From a virus, in the IMG/VR virus record IMGVR_UViG_3300027965_000196, positions 1 through 41,580 of that record: a stretch of 41,580 bases of DNA, one strand, 5' to 3'. The position numbers were made by a program, and so were the translations under genes. Below are positions 21,218-30,134 of this stretch, piece after piece. Positions within the stretch are counted from its first letter, which is position 1; every line of letters starts with the position of its first letter. The notes under the pieces were generated by a model that saw nothing but the letters and a program-made list of their open reading frames with translations, made no database searches and had not been told where the DNA came from.

Positions 21218-22225
21218 ATGCTTACTTTCGATCGTCGTACCGTTGACTCTACCGGCGCTTTTCTGATCGGCGAACTGGAACGGCTGGATGCGACTATACA
21301 TGAACCGCTCGTTTCCGTCACGTGGGGCCGTGACATCGACCTGCGCGAGGACGTGACCATCGGCGATGAGTTCTCGTCGTTCACCAATTCGACCTTTGCT
21401 TCGCCCGGCGGCATCAACCCGACCGGCAAGGCCTGGATCGGGAAGAAAACGAATGCCATCACGGGCGTCGAGCTCGACATCGGCAAGACAGCGAACCGGC
21501 TGCACCTGTGGGGCATGGAGCTGTCTTACACCATCCCCGAGCTCGAGAGCGCGGCACGCCTCGGGCGGCCCATCGATCAGCAGAAGTTCGATGCGATCAA
21601 GCTGAAACACCAGATGGACATCGACGAGATGGTGTACGTGGGCGACAGTTCGCTCGCTGTCACCGGGCTGATCAATTCGCCACAGGTGACGGTCACGACC
21701 GCGCCTACGGCGGGAACCGCCAGCCCGACCGGCAACTCAACGTCGACCCGCTGGGCCGATAAGACGGCCGACGAGATTCTGGCCGATGTGAATGCGGCGC
21801 TGACGGGCGCCTGGGCAGCCTCCGGCTGGGCTGTTATGCCGAGCGAGCTGCGCCTGCCCCCGCAGCAGTTCGGGCAGCTGGTGGCCACCAAGGTTTCGAC
21901 TGCGGGCAATCTGAGCGTGATTGAGTACCTGAAAGTGAACTCACTTTCGAATGCGATCAATGGCCGGCCGCTGAACATCCAGCCGTTGAAGTGGCTGCAG
22001 GGTGCGGGCACGAGTGGCACGAATAACCCGACGCTGGCCACACCTGCGCCGGATCGCGCTCTCGCCTACACCAAAGATCGCAACCGGGTACGGTACCCGC
22101 TAGTACCGCTGCAGCGCACGCCGCTTGAGAACCGCTCGATTTACCAGATCACCACGTACTTCGGGCGCCTCGGCCAGGTCGAGCTAGTCTATCCGGAAAC
22201 GGTGGCCTATCTGGACGGCATTTAG
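21218..22225 (+). CDS. Major capsid protein (DUF2184)
   Basis: A 335-residue protein with DUF2184-type major capsid features and a HK97-like fold. N-terminal helix and strand elements (FLIGELERLDATIHEPLVSV) come first. ELSYTIPELESAARLGRPID and DIDEMVYVGDSSLAVTGLIN follow, and the C-terminal part has NRSIYQITTYFGRLGQVELV. Its place after protease, scaffold and cement genes agrees. It should form the capsid shell. Confidence 0.9.
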   Translation: MLTFDRRTVDSTGAFLIGELERLDATIHEPLVSVTWGRDIDLREDVTIGDEFSSFTNSTFASPGGINPTGKAWIGKKTNAITGVELDIGKTANRLHLWGMELSYTIPELESAARLGRPIDQQKFDAIKLKHQMDIDEMVYVGDSSLAVTGLINSPQVTVTTAPTAGTASPTGNSTSTRWADKTADEILADVNAALTGAWAASGWAVMPSELRLPPQQFGQLVATKVSTAGNLSVIEYLKVNSLSNAINGRPLNIQPLKWLQGAGTSGTNNPTLATPAPDRALAYTKDRNRVRYPLVPLQRTPLENRSIYQITTYFGRLGQVELVYPETVAYLDGI

Positions 22226-22252
22226 TCAAAACGATCAGAATGGAGGGAGCCT

Positions 22253-22480
22253 ATGCCCAAATCAGCAGAAGCACGCGAAACAGACGAGAAAGAGCAGCCG
22301 CTCGCCGAAAAGCAGGCGGCTCTCGCGCATCTCGAGCAGACGGCGGCACATCATCCGCATGAAGGCGACACGGCCTCGCCCGTGCATGTCGTACATGCGG
22401 TGAACACGGTAAAGCCGCATCCGTTCGAAGGCCACACCGGCTCACCGCATGTGGTTCATCCGGCGACGAAGAAAGCCTGA
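22253..22480 (+). CDS. Small His-rich hypothetical protein
   Basis: A 75-residue hydrophilic protein with an alpha-helical N-terminus and a His/Pro-rich rest (AAHHPHEGDTASPVHVVH and HTGSPHVVHP), which contains a loose repeat. ATG has a TGGAGGGAG site. The stop shares a base with the next gene's ATG (TGATG). The His residues could bind metal. It may be a minor head protein; function is unknown. Confidence 0.65.
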   Translation: MPKSAEARETDEKEQPLAEKQAALAHLEQTAAHHPHEGDTASPVHVVHAVNTVKPHPFEGHTGSPHVVHPATKKA

Positions 22481-22866
22481 TGGTCACGCCCGCGTCCTTT
22501 CGGGCGGACTTCCCGGAATTCAGTGATACCAATCTGTATTCCGATGGAACCCTCACGTTCTGGATCAACTTGTCGGCCGCCCTGGTGAACGCGGACCGGT
22601 GGACGGACCTGACCGATATGGCGGTGGAACTGGCGACCGCCCATCAGGTTCTACTGGCGAATGCGAATCAAGCAGCCGCAGCGGGCGGGCAGCAGCCAGG
22701 CGCAACAAAGGGCCTGGTCTCGTCGAAGTCAGTGGGCGATGTCAGTGTGAGCTATGACCTGAGCAGCGCCACGCTCACCGATGGCGCGTTCTGGAATCTC
22801 ACGCAGTATGGCGTGCGGTTCCTGCAGTTGGCGCGGATGTTCGGCTCGGGTCCGATTCAGCTGTAA
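22480..22866 (+). CDS. Head-tail connector, DUF4054 type
   Basis: A 128-residue protein matching DUF4054 head-completion adaptor proteins. It starts VTPASFRADFPEFSDTNLYS, then has LATAHQVLLANANQAAAAGG and the SSKSVGDVSVSYDLSSA motif, ending WNLTQYGVRFLQLARMFGSG. It should attach to the portal and begin the neck. It follows the capsid gene as in related myoviruses. Confidence 0.88.
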   Translation: MVTPASFRADFPEFSDTNLYSDGTLTFWINLSAALVNADRWTDLTDMAVELATAHQVLLANANQAAAAGGQQPGATKGLVSSKSVGDVSVSYDLSSATLTDGAFWNLTQYGVRFLQLARMFGSGPIQL

Positions 22867-22947
22867 GGGCGATAAGACCCGGATTCGACGCAGCAGCCAG
22901 GAGCGGGCACTCCATTCCAGCTACCGGACCGCAATACCGCCCTCCAC

Positions 22948-23439
22948 ATGAATGTAACAACGAAAGTCACGAAGGATAACGTGGGCGAACTGCTGCGATC
23001 CCTTCAGGAGCTGGCCAGGCGCGATGTGCTGGTCGGCGTAACCGAAGAGCGCAGCGATCGGGATGATCCGGAGGCGGGGACGCTCGGCAACGCCTCGTTG
23101 GCCTACATCCACGAGCACGGTTCGCCAGTGCAAAACATTCCGGCGCGGCCGTTCCTCGAGCCAGGCATCCAGGCCGCAAAAGAGAGAGTTGCCGGCATGT
23201 TCGAAAAGGCTGCACAGGCGGCACTCGACGGCAAAGAGGCGGCTGCGGTGCAGGCGCTGGACAAGGCCGGGCTGATAGCACAGAACACTGTGCGCGCGCG
23301 CATCACGTCCGGCCCGTTCGCGCCGCTCGCGCAGGCAACGCTCGCCGCCCGCCGGCGCCGCGGCCGAACCGGGACGAAGCCGCTGATCGATACCGGGCAG
23401 CTGCGCAACTCGATCACGTACGTCGTTCGCGAAAAATAG
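22948..23439 (+). CDS. HK97 gp10-like neck/tail completion protein
   Basis: A 163-residue protein of the HK97 gp10-like type. The family pattern is LGNASLAYIHEHGSPVQNIP, ARPFLEPGIQAA, then ARRRRGRTGTKPLIDTGQLR and NSITYVV. It should complete the neck or tail attachment. An 81-base gap before it holds no gene, and no strong ribosome-binding site is seen at ATG 22948. Confidence 0.85.
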   Translation: MNVTTKVTKDNVGELLRSLQELARRDVLVGVTEERSDRDDPEAGTLGNASLAYIHEHGSPVQNIPARPFLEPGIQAAKERVAGMFEKAAQAALDGKEAAAVQALDKAGLIAQNTVRARITSGPFAPLAQATLAARRRRGRTGTKPLIDTGQLRNSITYVVREK

Positions 23440-23904
23440 TTGCGCCTGGCGTTCAAACTCGGCGGCGATCCGCTGCTGCATCCGGTCGAGGCTGTCATAG
23501 AATGGCGCACAAACTCGCAGGTATGCCATGCCGAACTGCTGTTTGCAAACGGTGAAACGTTCAGTACCGAGCTCAGCGTGGGCGCCCGTTATACCAACGG
23601 GAGCCAGCTCCTGCCCGGGCAATGGGAGTGCGTTGAGCTCGGGCCGCTCGATGAGGACGCCATCCGTGAACGCTGCGACCTGCTGCGCGGGCGCTCCTAC
23701 GATGCGCTCGGCCTGGTTGCCTATCTGCTCGACTGCAAAGACCCGGATGCGCGCGAGCGATCGTTTTGCGCCATGCTGTGCGTGCAGATCCTGCAGCAGG
23801 CAGCGAATGTTTTCCGGTTTGCCCAGCCGTCGGTCATCTCGCCCGGCGAGCTGTATCTGATGGCGAAGGCGCGCGAAGAGGCCCTGCTGCAACGACCGGC
23901 ATGA
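23440..23904 (+). CDS. Permuted NlpC/P60 (YiiX-like) papain-fold protein
   Basis: A 154-residue protein starting at TTG, immediately after the gp10-like stop. H30 in VCHAELLF precedes the later SYDALGLVAYLLDCKD (86 on) and C110 in SFCAMLC. His before Cys is the circularly permuted order known in YiiX/YebB-type NlpC/P60 proteins. Such enzymes hydrolyse amide bonds, in peptidoglycan or lipids. A role in the virion is possible because it lies between neck genes. Confidence 0.65.
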   Translation: MRLAFKLGGDPLLHPVEAVIEWRTNSQVCHAELLFANGETFSTELSVGARYTNGSQLLPGQWECVELGPLDEDAIRERCDLLRGRSYDALGLVAYLLDCKDPDARERSFCAMLCVQILQQAANVFRFAQPSVISPGELYLMAKAREEALLQRPA

Positions 23905-24251
23905 TCGACCTGAGCGATATCGTCAGCGATCCGGAGTTTGCTCGTCCGTTCACGATCAACCGCTCAACCGGGCAGTTTGCGCTAGGTGGATACCAGGCTG
24001 CGGTTCAGCAGATACAGGCCGTCGGCGTCATCCGGCCGGCCGGCGCCCAGGATATCGAGATCGTGCCGGAAGGCGACCGCACACTCGGCATGATGACGTT
24101 CTGGTCGGCGACGGAAATGAACACGACGAGTGCCACCGGAACGAGCGACGTGCTGACGTATCAGGGCATCGATTACCGCGTGCTGCAGGTGATGCCATCG
24201 GGCGACTTCGGTTACTGGAAGGCGATCGCGGCACGCAAGAGCGGCGACTAG
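23901..24251 (+). CDS. Putative head-tail stopper protein
   Basis: A 116-residue protein, beta-rich, with PFTINRSTGQFALGGYQAAV, VIRPAGAQDIEIVPEGDRTL and LTYQGIDYRVLQVMPSGDFG. These strands and its order between gp10-like and tail terminator genes fit a neck stopper. ATG 23901 overlaps the preceding TGA (ATGA). The long in-frame extension to 23766 is shadow. Confidence 0.68.
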   Translation: MIDLSDIVSDPEFARPFTINRSTGQFALGGYQAAVQQIQAVGVIRPAGAQDIEIVPEGDRTLGMMTFWSATEMNTTSATGTSDVLTYQGIDYRVLQVMPSGDFGYWKAIAARKSGD

Positions 24252-24257
24252 CGGACC

Positions 24258-24875
24258 ATGGGAACAACTTCGACATTCCCGAACCAGCAGACGCTTGCCA
24301 GCACCGCGCTGACGCCGGACAGTCTGTTGACCGTGCTGCAGAAGCTGGTAGCACAGATACTCGGCTTCAACCCGACAAGCAATACCGATGCCGCGTACAG
24401 CTCAGTACGCGTCGAATGGCCCGAGGAAGGCCAGCCCGGCTTTACGATCGACTCCGATTACGTCTTTCTGCGCGCCACCGAGGACGACGACGATTACGCA
24501 CACCTGCGCGACACCAAGTACGCGACCAACGATCAGCAGAGCGTCCGGCTGACGATGACCTATATTCGCGTCTGGCGCGTGCACCTGACGTTCTACGGGC
24601 CGGCCAGCTTCGATCACGCCCGGCTGGTCGCGGACGCGATGTTTCTGGACTGGGTGCACGATGCGCTGGCGGCTTCGAGCCTGTTTCTGATCACCGATTT
24701 TGCGCGGCCGGTTTACGCGCCCGAACGCTTCCAGGGCCAGTGGTGGAAACGCACGGATCTCGAGCTGCGCTTCAACGAGCGTGTCGTTGACACACTGATC
24801 CTTCCGTCCATTGCGAGCTCCGAAGTACTCATCTACGATGCCGCGGCCAAGCTTGCTGATTTGACCATCACCTAA
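24258..24875 (+). CDS. Tail terminator-like protein (neck gp12/LIC_12616 type)
   Basis: A 205-residue protein. The first helix (PDSLLTVLQKLVAQILGFNP) and the strands (VRVEWPEEGQPGFTIDSDYV, RVWRVHLTFYGPASFDHARL) resemble phage neck terminator proteins. It caps the tail tube before head joining. It lies directly before the sheath gene. Confidence 0.72.
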   Translation: MGTTSTFPNQQTLASTALTPDSLLTVLQKLVAQILGFNPTSNTDAAYSSVRVEWPEEGQPGFTIDSDYVFLRATEDDDDYAHLRDTKYATNDQQSVRLTMTYIRVWRVHLTFYGPASFDHARLVADAMFLDWVHDALAASSLFLITDFARPVYAPERFQGQWWKRTDLELRFNERVVDTLILPSIASSEVLIYDAAAKLADLTIT

Positions 24876-24893
24876 GACTTCAGAGGAAAACGT

Positions 24894-26030
24894 ATGCCCA
24901 CAACTCAACCGCTTTCGGTTGTCGTCAATGTGGCGGTTACGGTCGCGCCCGTCGCAGCCGCCACGCCAACCTTCAATCAGGGTCTGATCGTCGGCCCATC
25001 GACTGTGATTCCGGCCTCGCAGCGCGTCCGGCAATACACCAGCTTGGCGGCGATGCTGTCGGACGGCTTCACCGCAACGTCGCCGGAGTATCTGGCAGCG
25101 CAGCTCTATTTCGGGCAGACACCGACGCCGCAGTACCTGTGGGTCGGCCGGCAGGATTTGACGGTGCCCGAGACGCCGCTGCAAGCGCTGCAGGCCTGCC
25201 GGGCTGCGTCACCGAACTGGTGGGCGTGCCTGGTCACCGATGCCGTCGCCGCGGATCACGAGGCCATCGCAGCCTGGATTCAGGCCGCTACGCCGCAGTC
25301 CTGCTACTTCTACACGACTTCCGATGCTAACGTGCTCTCCGGCGCTACGGGTAACGTCGCGTCCGTGCTTCAGGCGGGCGGTTACTCGCGCGTCTTCGGT
25401 GTGTACTCGACCACCCAGGGCGGCGCGGCGCCGAACAATGCCTATGCCGCAGCCGCTGCGATGGGTGTCGCGATGGGCAGCAACACGGGCCTGGCGAACT
25501 CGTATTTCACGCTGAAGTTCAAACCGCTCACCGGGGTTGTGGCGGAGCCGCTGACGAATTCCCAGATCACCGCGCTCGAGGCGCTGAACATCAACCTGTA
25601 CCTGTCCTACGCCAATACGTACACGTGGCTCGAGCAGGGCCAGGTGGCCAACGGCCAGTATCTGGACGAGATTCTGAATCTCGACATGCTGAGCTCCGAT
25701 ATTCAGTACAGCCTGGTGAACCTGCTGATCAGCCAGCCGTCGATCCCGCAGACGAACGCCGGTGAATCGCAGCTGATCGCAGCCGTGCATCAGGCGTGCG
25801 ACAACGCGGTCAGCCGCGGGTTCATCGCGCCAGGCGTGTGGGAAGGTCAAACGATTCTGAACCTGTCGGCCGGAACCGCGCTGCCGAAGGGCTACCTGGT
25901 TCAGTCCGACACGTTTGCAAATCAGTCCGCCGGGGACCGGGCCGCGCGGAAAGCGATGCCAATTTATGTGGCGCTGATCGAGGCGGGCGCAATGCACTCG
26001 ATTACGGTTGGCGTGTACGTGCAGAGGTGA
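24894..26030 (+). CDS. Tail sheath protein (DUF3383)
   Basis: A 378-residue protein of the DUF3383 tail sheath family. Typical parts are PTFNQGLIVGPSTVIPASQR, YTSLAAMLSDGFTATSPEYL, AAQLYFGQTPTPQYLWVGRQ and, near the end, GDRAARKAMPIYVALIEAGA. A sheath means a contractile tail, so the virion is myovirus-like. An AGAGGAAAA site precedes the ATG. Confidence 0.93.
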   Translation: MPTTQPLSVVVNVAVTVAPVAAATPTFNQGLIVGPSTVIPASQRVRQYTSLAAMLSDGFTATSPEYLAAQLYFGQTPTPQYLWVGRQDLTVPETPLQALQACRAASPNWWACLVTDAVAADHEAIAAWIQAATPQSCYFYTTSDANVLSGATGNVASVLQAGGYSRVFGVYSTTQGGAAPNNAYAAAAAMGVAMGSNTGLANSYFTLKFKPLTGVVAEPLTNSQITALEALNINLYLSYANTYTWLEQGQVANGQYLDEILNLDMLSSDIQYSLVNLLISQPSIPQTNAGESQLIAAVHQACDNAVSRGFIAPGVWEGQTILNLSAGTALPKGYLVQSDTFANQSAGDRAARKAMPIYVALIEAGAMHSITVGVYVQR

Positions 26031-26041
26031 GGTAAAAGCAG

Positions 26042-26485
26042 ATGACAACTTACTCTTTCAAAGACCTGACCGGCGCATTCGTTCACCCGCTCGTCGGCAG
26101 CTACATCCTCGCGGGCGGCAATGTCGGCCTGGGCCAGATCACGATCACGAACGCGACCGACCGCACCGCGCACGACACGGCGGCCGATGGGTCTGTGATG
26201 GTCTCATACATTGCAGGCGACAGCGGTGCCGCTACGATCGAAGTGCAGCAGACCAGCGATCTGCATTCCTTCCTGCTCGGCTGGTTCAACCAGCTGAAGA
26301 CCCTCGCCGACTCGGGCGACGTCAGCCTATGGGCCGCGGGCGTGCTCTCGCTGCGCAACCTCGAGGACGGCACAGTGCATACGCTGACCGGCGTTTCGCC
26401 GTCGAAAGTGCCCGATAAGGTCTATCAGGCGCAGGGCCAGCGCGTGACCTGGAACCTCATGGCTGCCGCGGTGATCAGCGAATAG
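26042..26485 (+). CDS. Tail tube protein (DUF3277)
   Basis: A 147-residue protein matching DUF3277 tube proteins. It starts TTYSFKDLTGAFVHPLVGSY, then has GLGQITITNATDRTAHDTAA, DGSVMVSYIAGDSGAATIEV and the C-terminal VTWNLMAAAVISE. It forms the inner tube within the sheath. Confidence 0.9.
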   Translation: MTTYSFKDLTGAFVHPLVGSYILAGGNVGLGQITITNATDRTAHDTAADGSVMVSYIAGDSGAATIEVQQTSDLHSFLLGWFNQLKTLADSGDVSLWAAGVLSLRNLEDGTVHTLTGVSPSKVPDKVYQAQGQRVTWNLMAAAVISE

Positions 26486-26491
26486 CGAAGC

Positions 26492-26950
26492 ATGCACGAA
26501 GCGACAAAAGACGTAGAGGTGAAGGGCGCCCGCTATCAGATTGGGCGTTTGACGGCGCGCGACGGAAGCTGGATTCTGCTGCAGCTCACGCCCAAGATTT
26601 CGAAAGCCATGCAGCAGGTCCGTGAGGACGAGCCCGACACGTTCGCGCTCGCATTCATCAGCAGCGTTATCGAGGAGATCGCCCAGACTGACGAGGACAC
26701 GTTCCGGCGCATTCAGGAGCATGCGCTCACGGTTTGCCGGCGCTACGAAAAAGACAACGTACCGATGCCCGTGTTCTTGGCGGGCCGGGGTTTTGCCATC
26801 AAGGAGCTCGAGTACGACCTCGTCGCCGTCATGGCGCTGACCTGCCACGCGCTCATTTTCAATCTCGCCCCTTTTTTTACCGAAGGCGGGTTTCAACAGA
26901 TGCTGTCGGGCCTGAGCCCGGCTTCGAACCCTGCGCCTTCGCCGAACTAG
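26492..26950 (+). CDS. Tail assembly chaperone, short form
   Basis: A 152-residue protein between tube and tape measure, the usual place of the tail assembly chaperone pair. It contains YQIGRLTARDGSWILLQLTP and ISSVIEEIAQTDEDTFRRIQ, ending near NLAPFFTEGGF. The in-frame stop at 26948 gives this short form. A -1 shift upstream can give the long form described separately. Confidence 0.82.
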   Translation: MHEATKDVEVKGARYQIGRLTARDGSWILLQLTPKISKAMQQVREDEPDTFALAFISSVIEEIAQTDEDTFRRIQEHALTVCRRYEKDNVPMPVFLAGRGFAIKELEYDLVAVMALTCHALIFNLAPFFTEGGFQQMLSGLSPASNPAPSPN

Positions 26951-27120
26951 ACGGCTTTGCCTTCCGGCCGGTGCTCGCTGGCATCTGGCGGCACCATGAG
27001 GTTTTCGACGGCACGTATACCTTTGTCGATCTTCTCGATGCGCACGAACTCCTCGATGTACAGCAGGAAAACGAACGCCGCTCGGCGGCCTGGCATCACC
27101 GGCGCCAGTCCCTCCCGTAG
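26492..27120 (+). CDS. Tail assembly chaperone, long form by -1 frameshift
   Basis: In the zero frame the codons CCT TTT TTT at 26870-26878 lie in a CCCCTTTTTTT run (26868-26878), which offers slippery C-CCT-TTT and T-TTT-TTT heptamers. A -1 shift leads into a frame open to 27120. That frame encodes a plausible second domain, AELDGFAFRPVLAGIWRHHE and VFDGTYTFVDLLDAHELLDV, with no own start signal. Programmed -1 frameshifting of tail chaperones is well known (lambda G/GT). The exact slip site is inferred. Confidence 0.72.
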
Positions 27121-27133
27121 CCTGCACGCATAA

Positions 27134-28939
27134 ATGGACCCAAACGTTCTTCGCAGCTACCTGGTCTCGCTGGGCTTCCAGGTCAACCAGCCGCAGCTTA
27201 ATCAGTTCAATACTGCGCTGAAGCAGGCGGCCTCGCTCGTCGAGGGCCATACCGGCCTCATCGCCGGGCACATGCTGAAGTGGCAGGCCGCCATAACGGG
27301 CGCGTTTGCTGCGGTCAGCACGGCTGTTCTCGGCCTGGCCGATCATGTCGCGATGGCCGATCAGGAGTATCGGCTGTTCGCCCTGCACATGTTCACGTCG
27401 CAGGACACGGCCCGCAAGCTGACAATCGCTACCGACGCGCTCGGCGTTTCGCTCGAAGAAATGATTTGGGACCCGGAGCTGCGGGCCCGCGCCGTCGAGC
27501 AGTTCGAACTGATCGACCGGCTGCAGCAGCAGCTGGGCCCGGATTTTGAGGACCGCATGCGACGCATCCGCGACTTTCGCGGCGAGCTCGGGAAGCTCGG
27601 CACCGAGATGAAGTTCCTGTCGATGCAGTTCGTTTCCGCGCTGTTTGAAAAGTTCGGCACGACCATCGACGACGTGTACGCGAGGCTGCAGCAGTTCGGC
27701 GCCTGGCTCGCCGAGCACATACCGGACATAGCCGATACGGTCGCCTCCGAGCTTGTCCCGGTGCTGAAGGATACCTGGCTCATCGTAAAATCGCTCGGCG
27801 AGATGTTCGGCATCGCCGCGCAGGCCTTCGTCAATCTAGTGGCCGAGTTTTCAGGCGATGACTCGATCCGCGGCACCGAGTTAAGCTTTCATAGCCTGGC
27901 CGGCGCGCTCGAGCACGTCGTGCATTGGGCGGCCGAGTTCGCGCAGGCGATGACGCTTGTGGAAAAGATCGTTCTGCATCTGGTAAGCGCCATAAGCTAC
28001 GCGCTGTTTGGGCATTTCTCGAAAGCGTTCGGCGAGCTGAAGGCCGGCCTGGGTGATCTGACCGGCGAGGCCGGCGCGATCCTCGGCGCCATTGGTGGCA
28101 GTACGGGCCTGGGCGTGGCGGGCGGAACGCTTGGAACGATGGCCGGCGCCGCACTCGGCACGATGCTGTTCCCGGGTGCCGGCACGGCGGCGGGCGCGGC
28201 GCTCGGCACCCTGCTCGGCGGTATCGGCACAGCCGCCGGCGTAGGTGGCGGCGCGATCCTTGGCGGCGCGGCCGGCTATGGCGCAGGACGTGCGCGCGAG
28301 GCCCTGCTGCCCGGCCTGTCAAACCCAAGTGACCTTGAGCCGATGCGCGCCACCGAGGCGATGCCGCTGCGTGAAATGGGAAATGCTGTGCGCGAGTACC
28401 GCGATGCCATCATCCGCGAAGCGCAGGCGGCCAACATCGACCCGCGCGTAGCGCTATCAGTCGGCCTGCAGGAGAGCGGTATTCGGCAGTTCGATAGAGC
28501 CGGGCGCGTGATAGCGAGCAACGCCGGCGCCCTCGGCGTCATGCAACTGGAGCCGGGCACCGCCCGCGACCTCGGCGTCGACCCGAACGACCCTTATCAG
28601 AACATCCACGGAGGCGTTCAGTACCTCGCGCAGCTATACCGGCGCTACCAGGGCAACTGGCAGGCGGCGCTCGAGGCGTACAACGCCGGCCCGGGGAACG
28701 TCGACGCGGCCCTGCGTTACCACCGGTCCCTGCGCGGCGATGTCGCCGGCTACGCAAGCAGCGTGCTTGGGCGGGCGCAGCAGATCGATGTAGGCGGAAT
28801 AACCGTGCAGATTTCGCAGCCAGGCGCAACGCCCGAGCAAATCCAGCAGGCGACCCTCGAGGGCGCTGTCCGCGGCGTGCGCCGTGCGCTGCAGCAGCAA
28901 ACGCAACTCGACCTGGCGCAACTCGCGCCGGCGCAGTGA
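27134..28939 (+). CDS. Tape measure protein with SLT lytic transglycosylase domain
   Basis: A 601-residue protein. The N-terminal ~300 residues are helical. A Gly/Ala-rich hydrophobic region (about 315-395) follows. Residues about 425-540 form an SLT transglycosylase domain with E447 in ALSVGLQESG, then ALGVMQLEPGTARDLG, NIHGGVQYLAQLYRRYQGNW and ALEAYNAGPGNV. It sets tail length (roughly 90 nm at 1.5 angstrom per residue) and can locally cut peptidoglycan during DNA entry. Confidence 0.92.
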   Translation: MDPNVLRSYLVSLGFQVNQPQLNQFNTALKQAASLVEGHTGLIAGHMLKWQAAITGAFAAVSTAVLGLADHVAMADQEYRLFALHMFTSQDTARKLTIATDALGVSLEEMIWDPELRARAVEQFELIDRLQQQLGPDFEDRMRRIRDFRGELGKLGTEMKFLSMQFVSALFEKFGTTIDDVYARLQQFGAWLAEHIPDIADTVASELVPVLKDTWLIVKSLGEMFGIAAQAFVNLVAEFSGDDSIRGTELSFHSLAGALEHVVHWAAEFAQAMTLVEKIVLHLVSAISYALFGHFSKAFGELKAGLGDLTGEAGAILGAIGGSTGLGVAGGTLGTMAGAALGTMLFPGAGTAAGAALGTLLGGIGTAAGVGGGAILGGAAGYGAGRAREALLPGLSNPSDLEPMRATEAMPLREMGNAVREYRDAIIREAQAANIDPRVALSVGLQESGIRQFDRAGRVIASNAGALGVMQLEPGTARDLGVDPNDPYQNIHGGVQYLAQLYRRYQGNWQAALEAYNAGPGNVDAALRYHRSLRGDVAGYASSVLGRAQQIDVGGITVQISQPGATPEQIQQATLEGAVRGVRRALQQQTQLDLAQLAPAQ

Positions 28940-28943
28940 CACG

Positions 28944-29789
28944 ATGGCAACGTTTTTTGCACTGAACCAACTCACGCCGCTAGTCGGGAAAGTGATGGGC
29001 TCCCTAAGCGCGCCGCAGCCCGGTAACGGGCCCTACCGGCCGGCGGCCTGGCATCAACCGGCGCAGACGGCCATTACTGTTCCTGGAACGGTCCAGCCGC
29101 CGCTTCCGGGCCCGCCGGACATGTTCGGCAATCCCACGGCGCCTACGGCGGCCTTTCAGGACCCGCCGACCGTGTATGTTTTCGACGCGATACTGCACGC
29201 CGAGCATGCGCACGAGCTGCGCCGCACGGAGCATCCGGTGCAGACCGGCGCCAACATCACCGATCATGCGTATAAATTACCGGCGCGGGTTGTGCTCGAA
29301 ATCGGAATGAGCGACGCGATGGACAGCTACCAGCCGAACGGCTGGGAGAGTGCCTCGTCGAAGTCGGTCGCGGCGTTTCAAACGCTGCTCGACCTGCAGC
29401 GGTCGCGGCAGCTCGTAACGCTTACAACCCGGCTCGCGACCTACGAGAACATGCTCGTCGAAAGCGTTTCGGCTACTGATACGAGCAAAACGCTGTACGG
29501 GCTCCGGGCCACTGTTACCTTTAGCGAGATCTTCCTAGCGACCGCGACCGCGACGAGCTCCGGGATTGTATCGGGCGACATTATCGACGGAACTGCCTCG
29601 GGCCGCCCGGCCGCGACCGTACAGTCGGCAGCCGGCACAGCGCAGGCGCAGCCCGTGCCGGGCGCCATCGAGAAGCAGAACAATGTGGCCGCGACGAGCT
29701 ATCCGAACGTGCCCTCGATGCCGGCTATTCCGGGCGCGGGCTCGTGGTCTAGCTTTCCGGTTTCGAGCCTGTCGAAGCTGTTTTCGTAA
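28944..29789 (+). CDS. Baseplate-associated protein (DUF6046-like)
   Basis: A 281-residue protein following the tape measure gene. The central part has VYVFDAILHAEHAHELRRTE and HPVQTGANITDHAYKLPARV, a pattern recalled from phage DUF6046/tail hub-associated proteins. The C-terminal part is Ala/Thr/Pro-rich. It probably joins tube and baseplate hub. ATG 28944 is taken over the extension to 28884. Confidence 0.75.
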   Translation: MATFFALNQLTPLVGKVMGSLSAPQPGNGPYRPAAWHQPAQTAITVPGTVQPPLPGPPDMFGNPTAPTAAFQDPPTVYVFDAILHAEHAHELRRTEHPVQTGANITDHAYKLPARVVLEIGMSDAMDSYQPNGWESASSKSVAAFQTLLDLQRSRQLVTLTTRLATYENMLVESVSATDTSKTLYGLRATVTFSEIFLATATATSSGIVSGDIIDGTASGRPAATVQSAAGTAQAQPVPGAIEKQNNVAATSYPNVPSMPAIPGAGSWSSFPVSSLSKLFS

Positions 29790-29792
29790 GAA

Positions 29793-30134
29793 ATGGATCA
29801 AGTCATTCCGCTCACATCGGCGCCGAACCAAACCCTCACGGTCGCGCTCTCGATCGACGGCGGAACCGTAACGCTTCGGTTGCAGTTGCGCTACAACGAG
29901 GTGGCACGCTATTGGGTGATGACGATCAGCGACCGGCTGGGAAACCTGCTCGTTGACTCCATTCCGCTCCTCACCGGCTTTTATCCGGCGGCGAACCTGC
30001 TGCAGCAGCAGCGGTATCTGGCGATCGGCAGTGCTTACGTCGTGAACGCGAGTGGGGTGGCCGCCGAGTATCCGACCTCGGCTAACCTGGGCTCAGATTT
30101 TCAACTGATTTGGAGTGACACGCCGACTGTATGA
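29793..30134 (+). CDS. Baseplate plug-like protein
   Basis: A 113-residue beta-rich protein: QTLTVALSIDGGTVTLRLQL, RYNEVARYWVMTISDRLGNL, then VDSIPLLTGFYPAANLLQQQ. This matches phage baseplate plug family proteins encoded between tape measure and hub genes. Its TGA overlaps the ATG of the hub gene. Confidence 0.8.
   Translation: MDQVIPLTSAPNQTLTVALSIDGGTVTLRLQLRYNEVARYWVMTISDRLGNLLVDSIPLLTGFYPAANLLQQQRYLAIGSAYVVNASGVAAEYPTSANLGSDFQLIWSDTPTV

Noticed and set aside
19728-21218. 496-codon minus-strand frame
   Set aside because: It covers the protease-scaffold and cement genes in antisense, with no domain motifs or ribosome-binding site; it reflects codon bias.
26327-27718. 463-codon minus-strand frame
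   Set aside because: Antisense to tube, chaperone and tape measure genes, which have clear family features.
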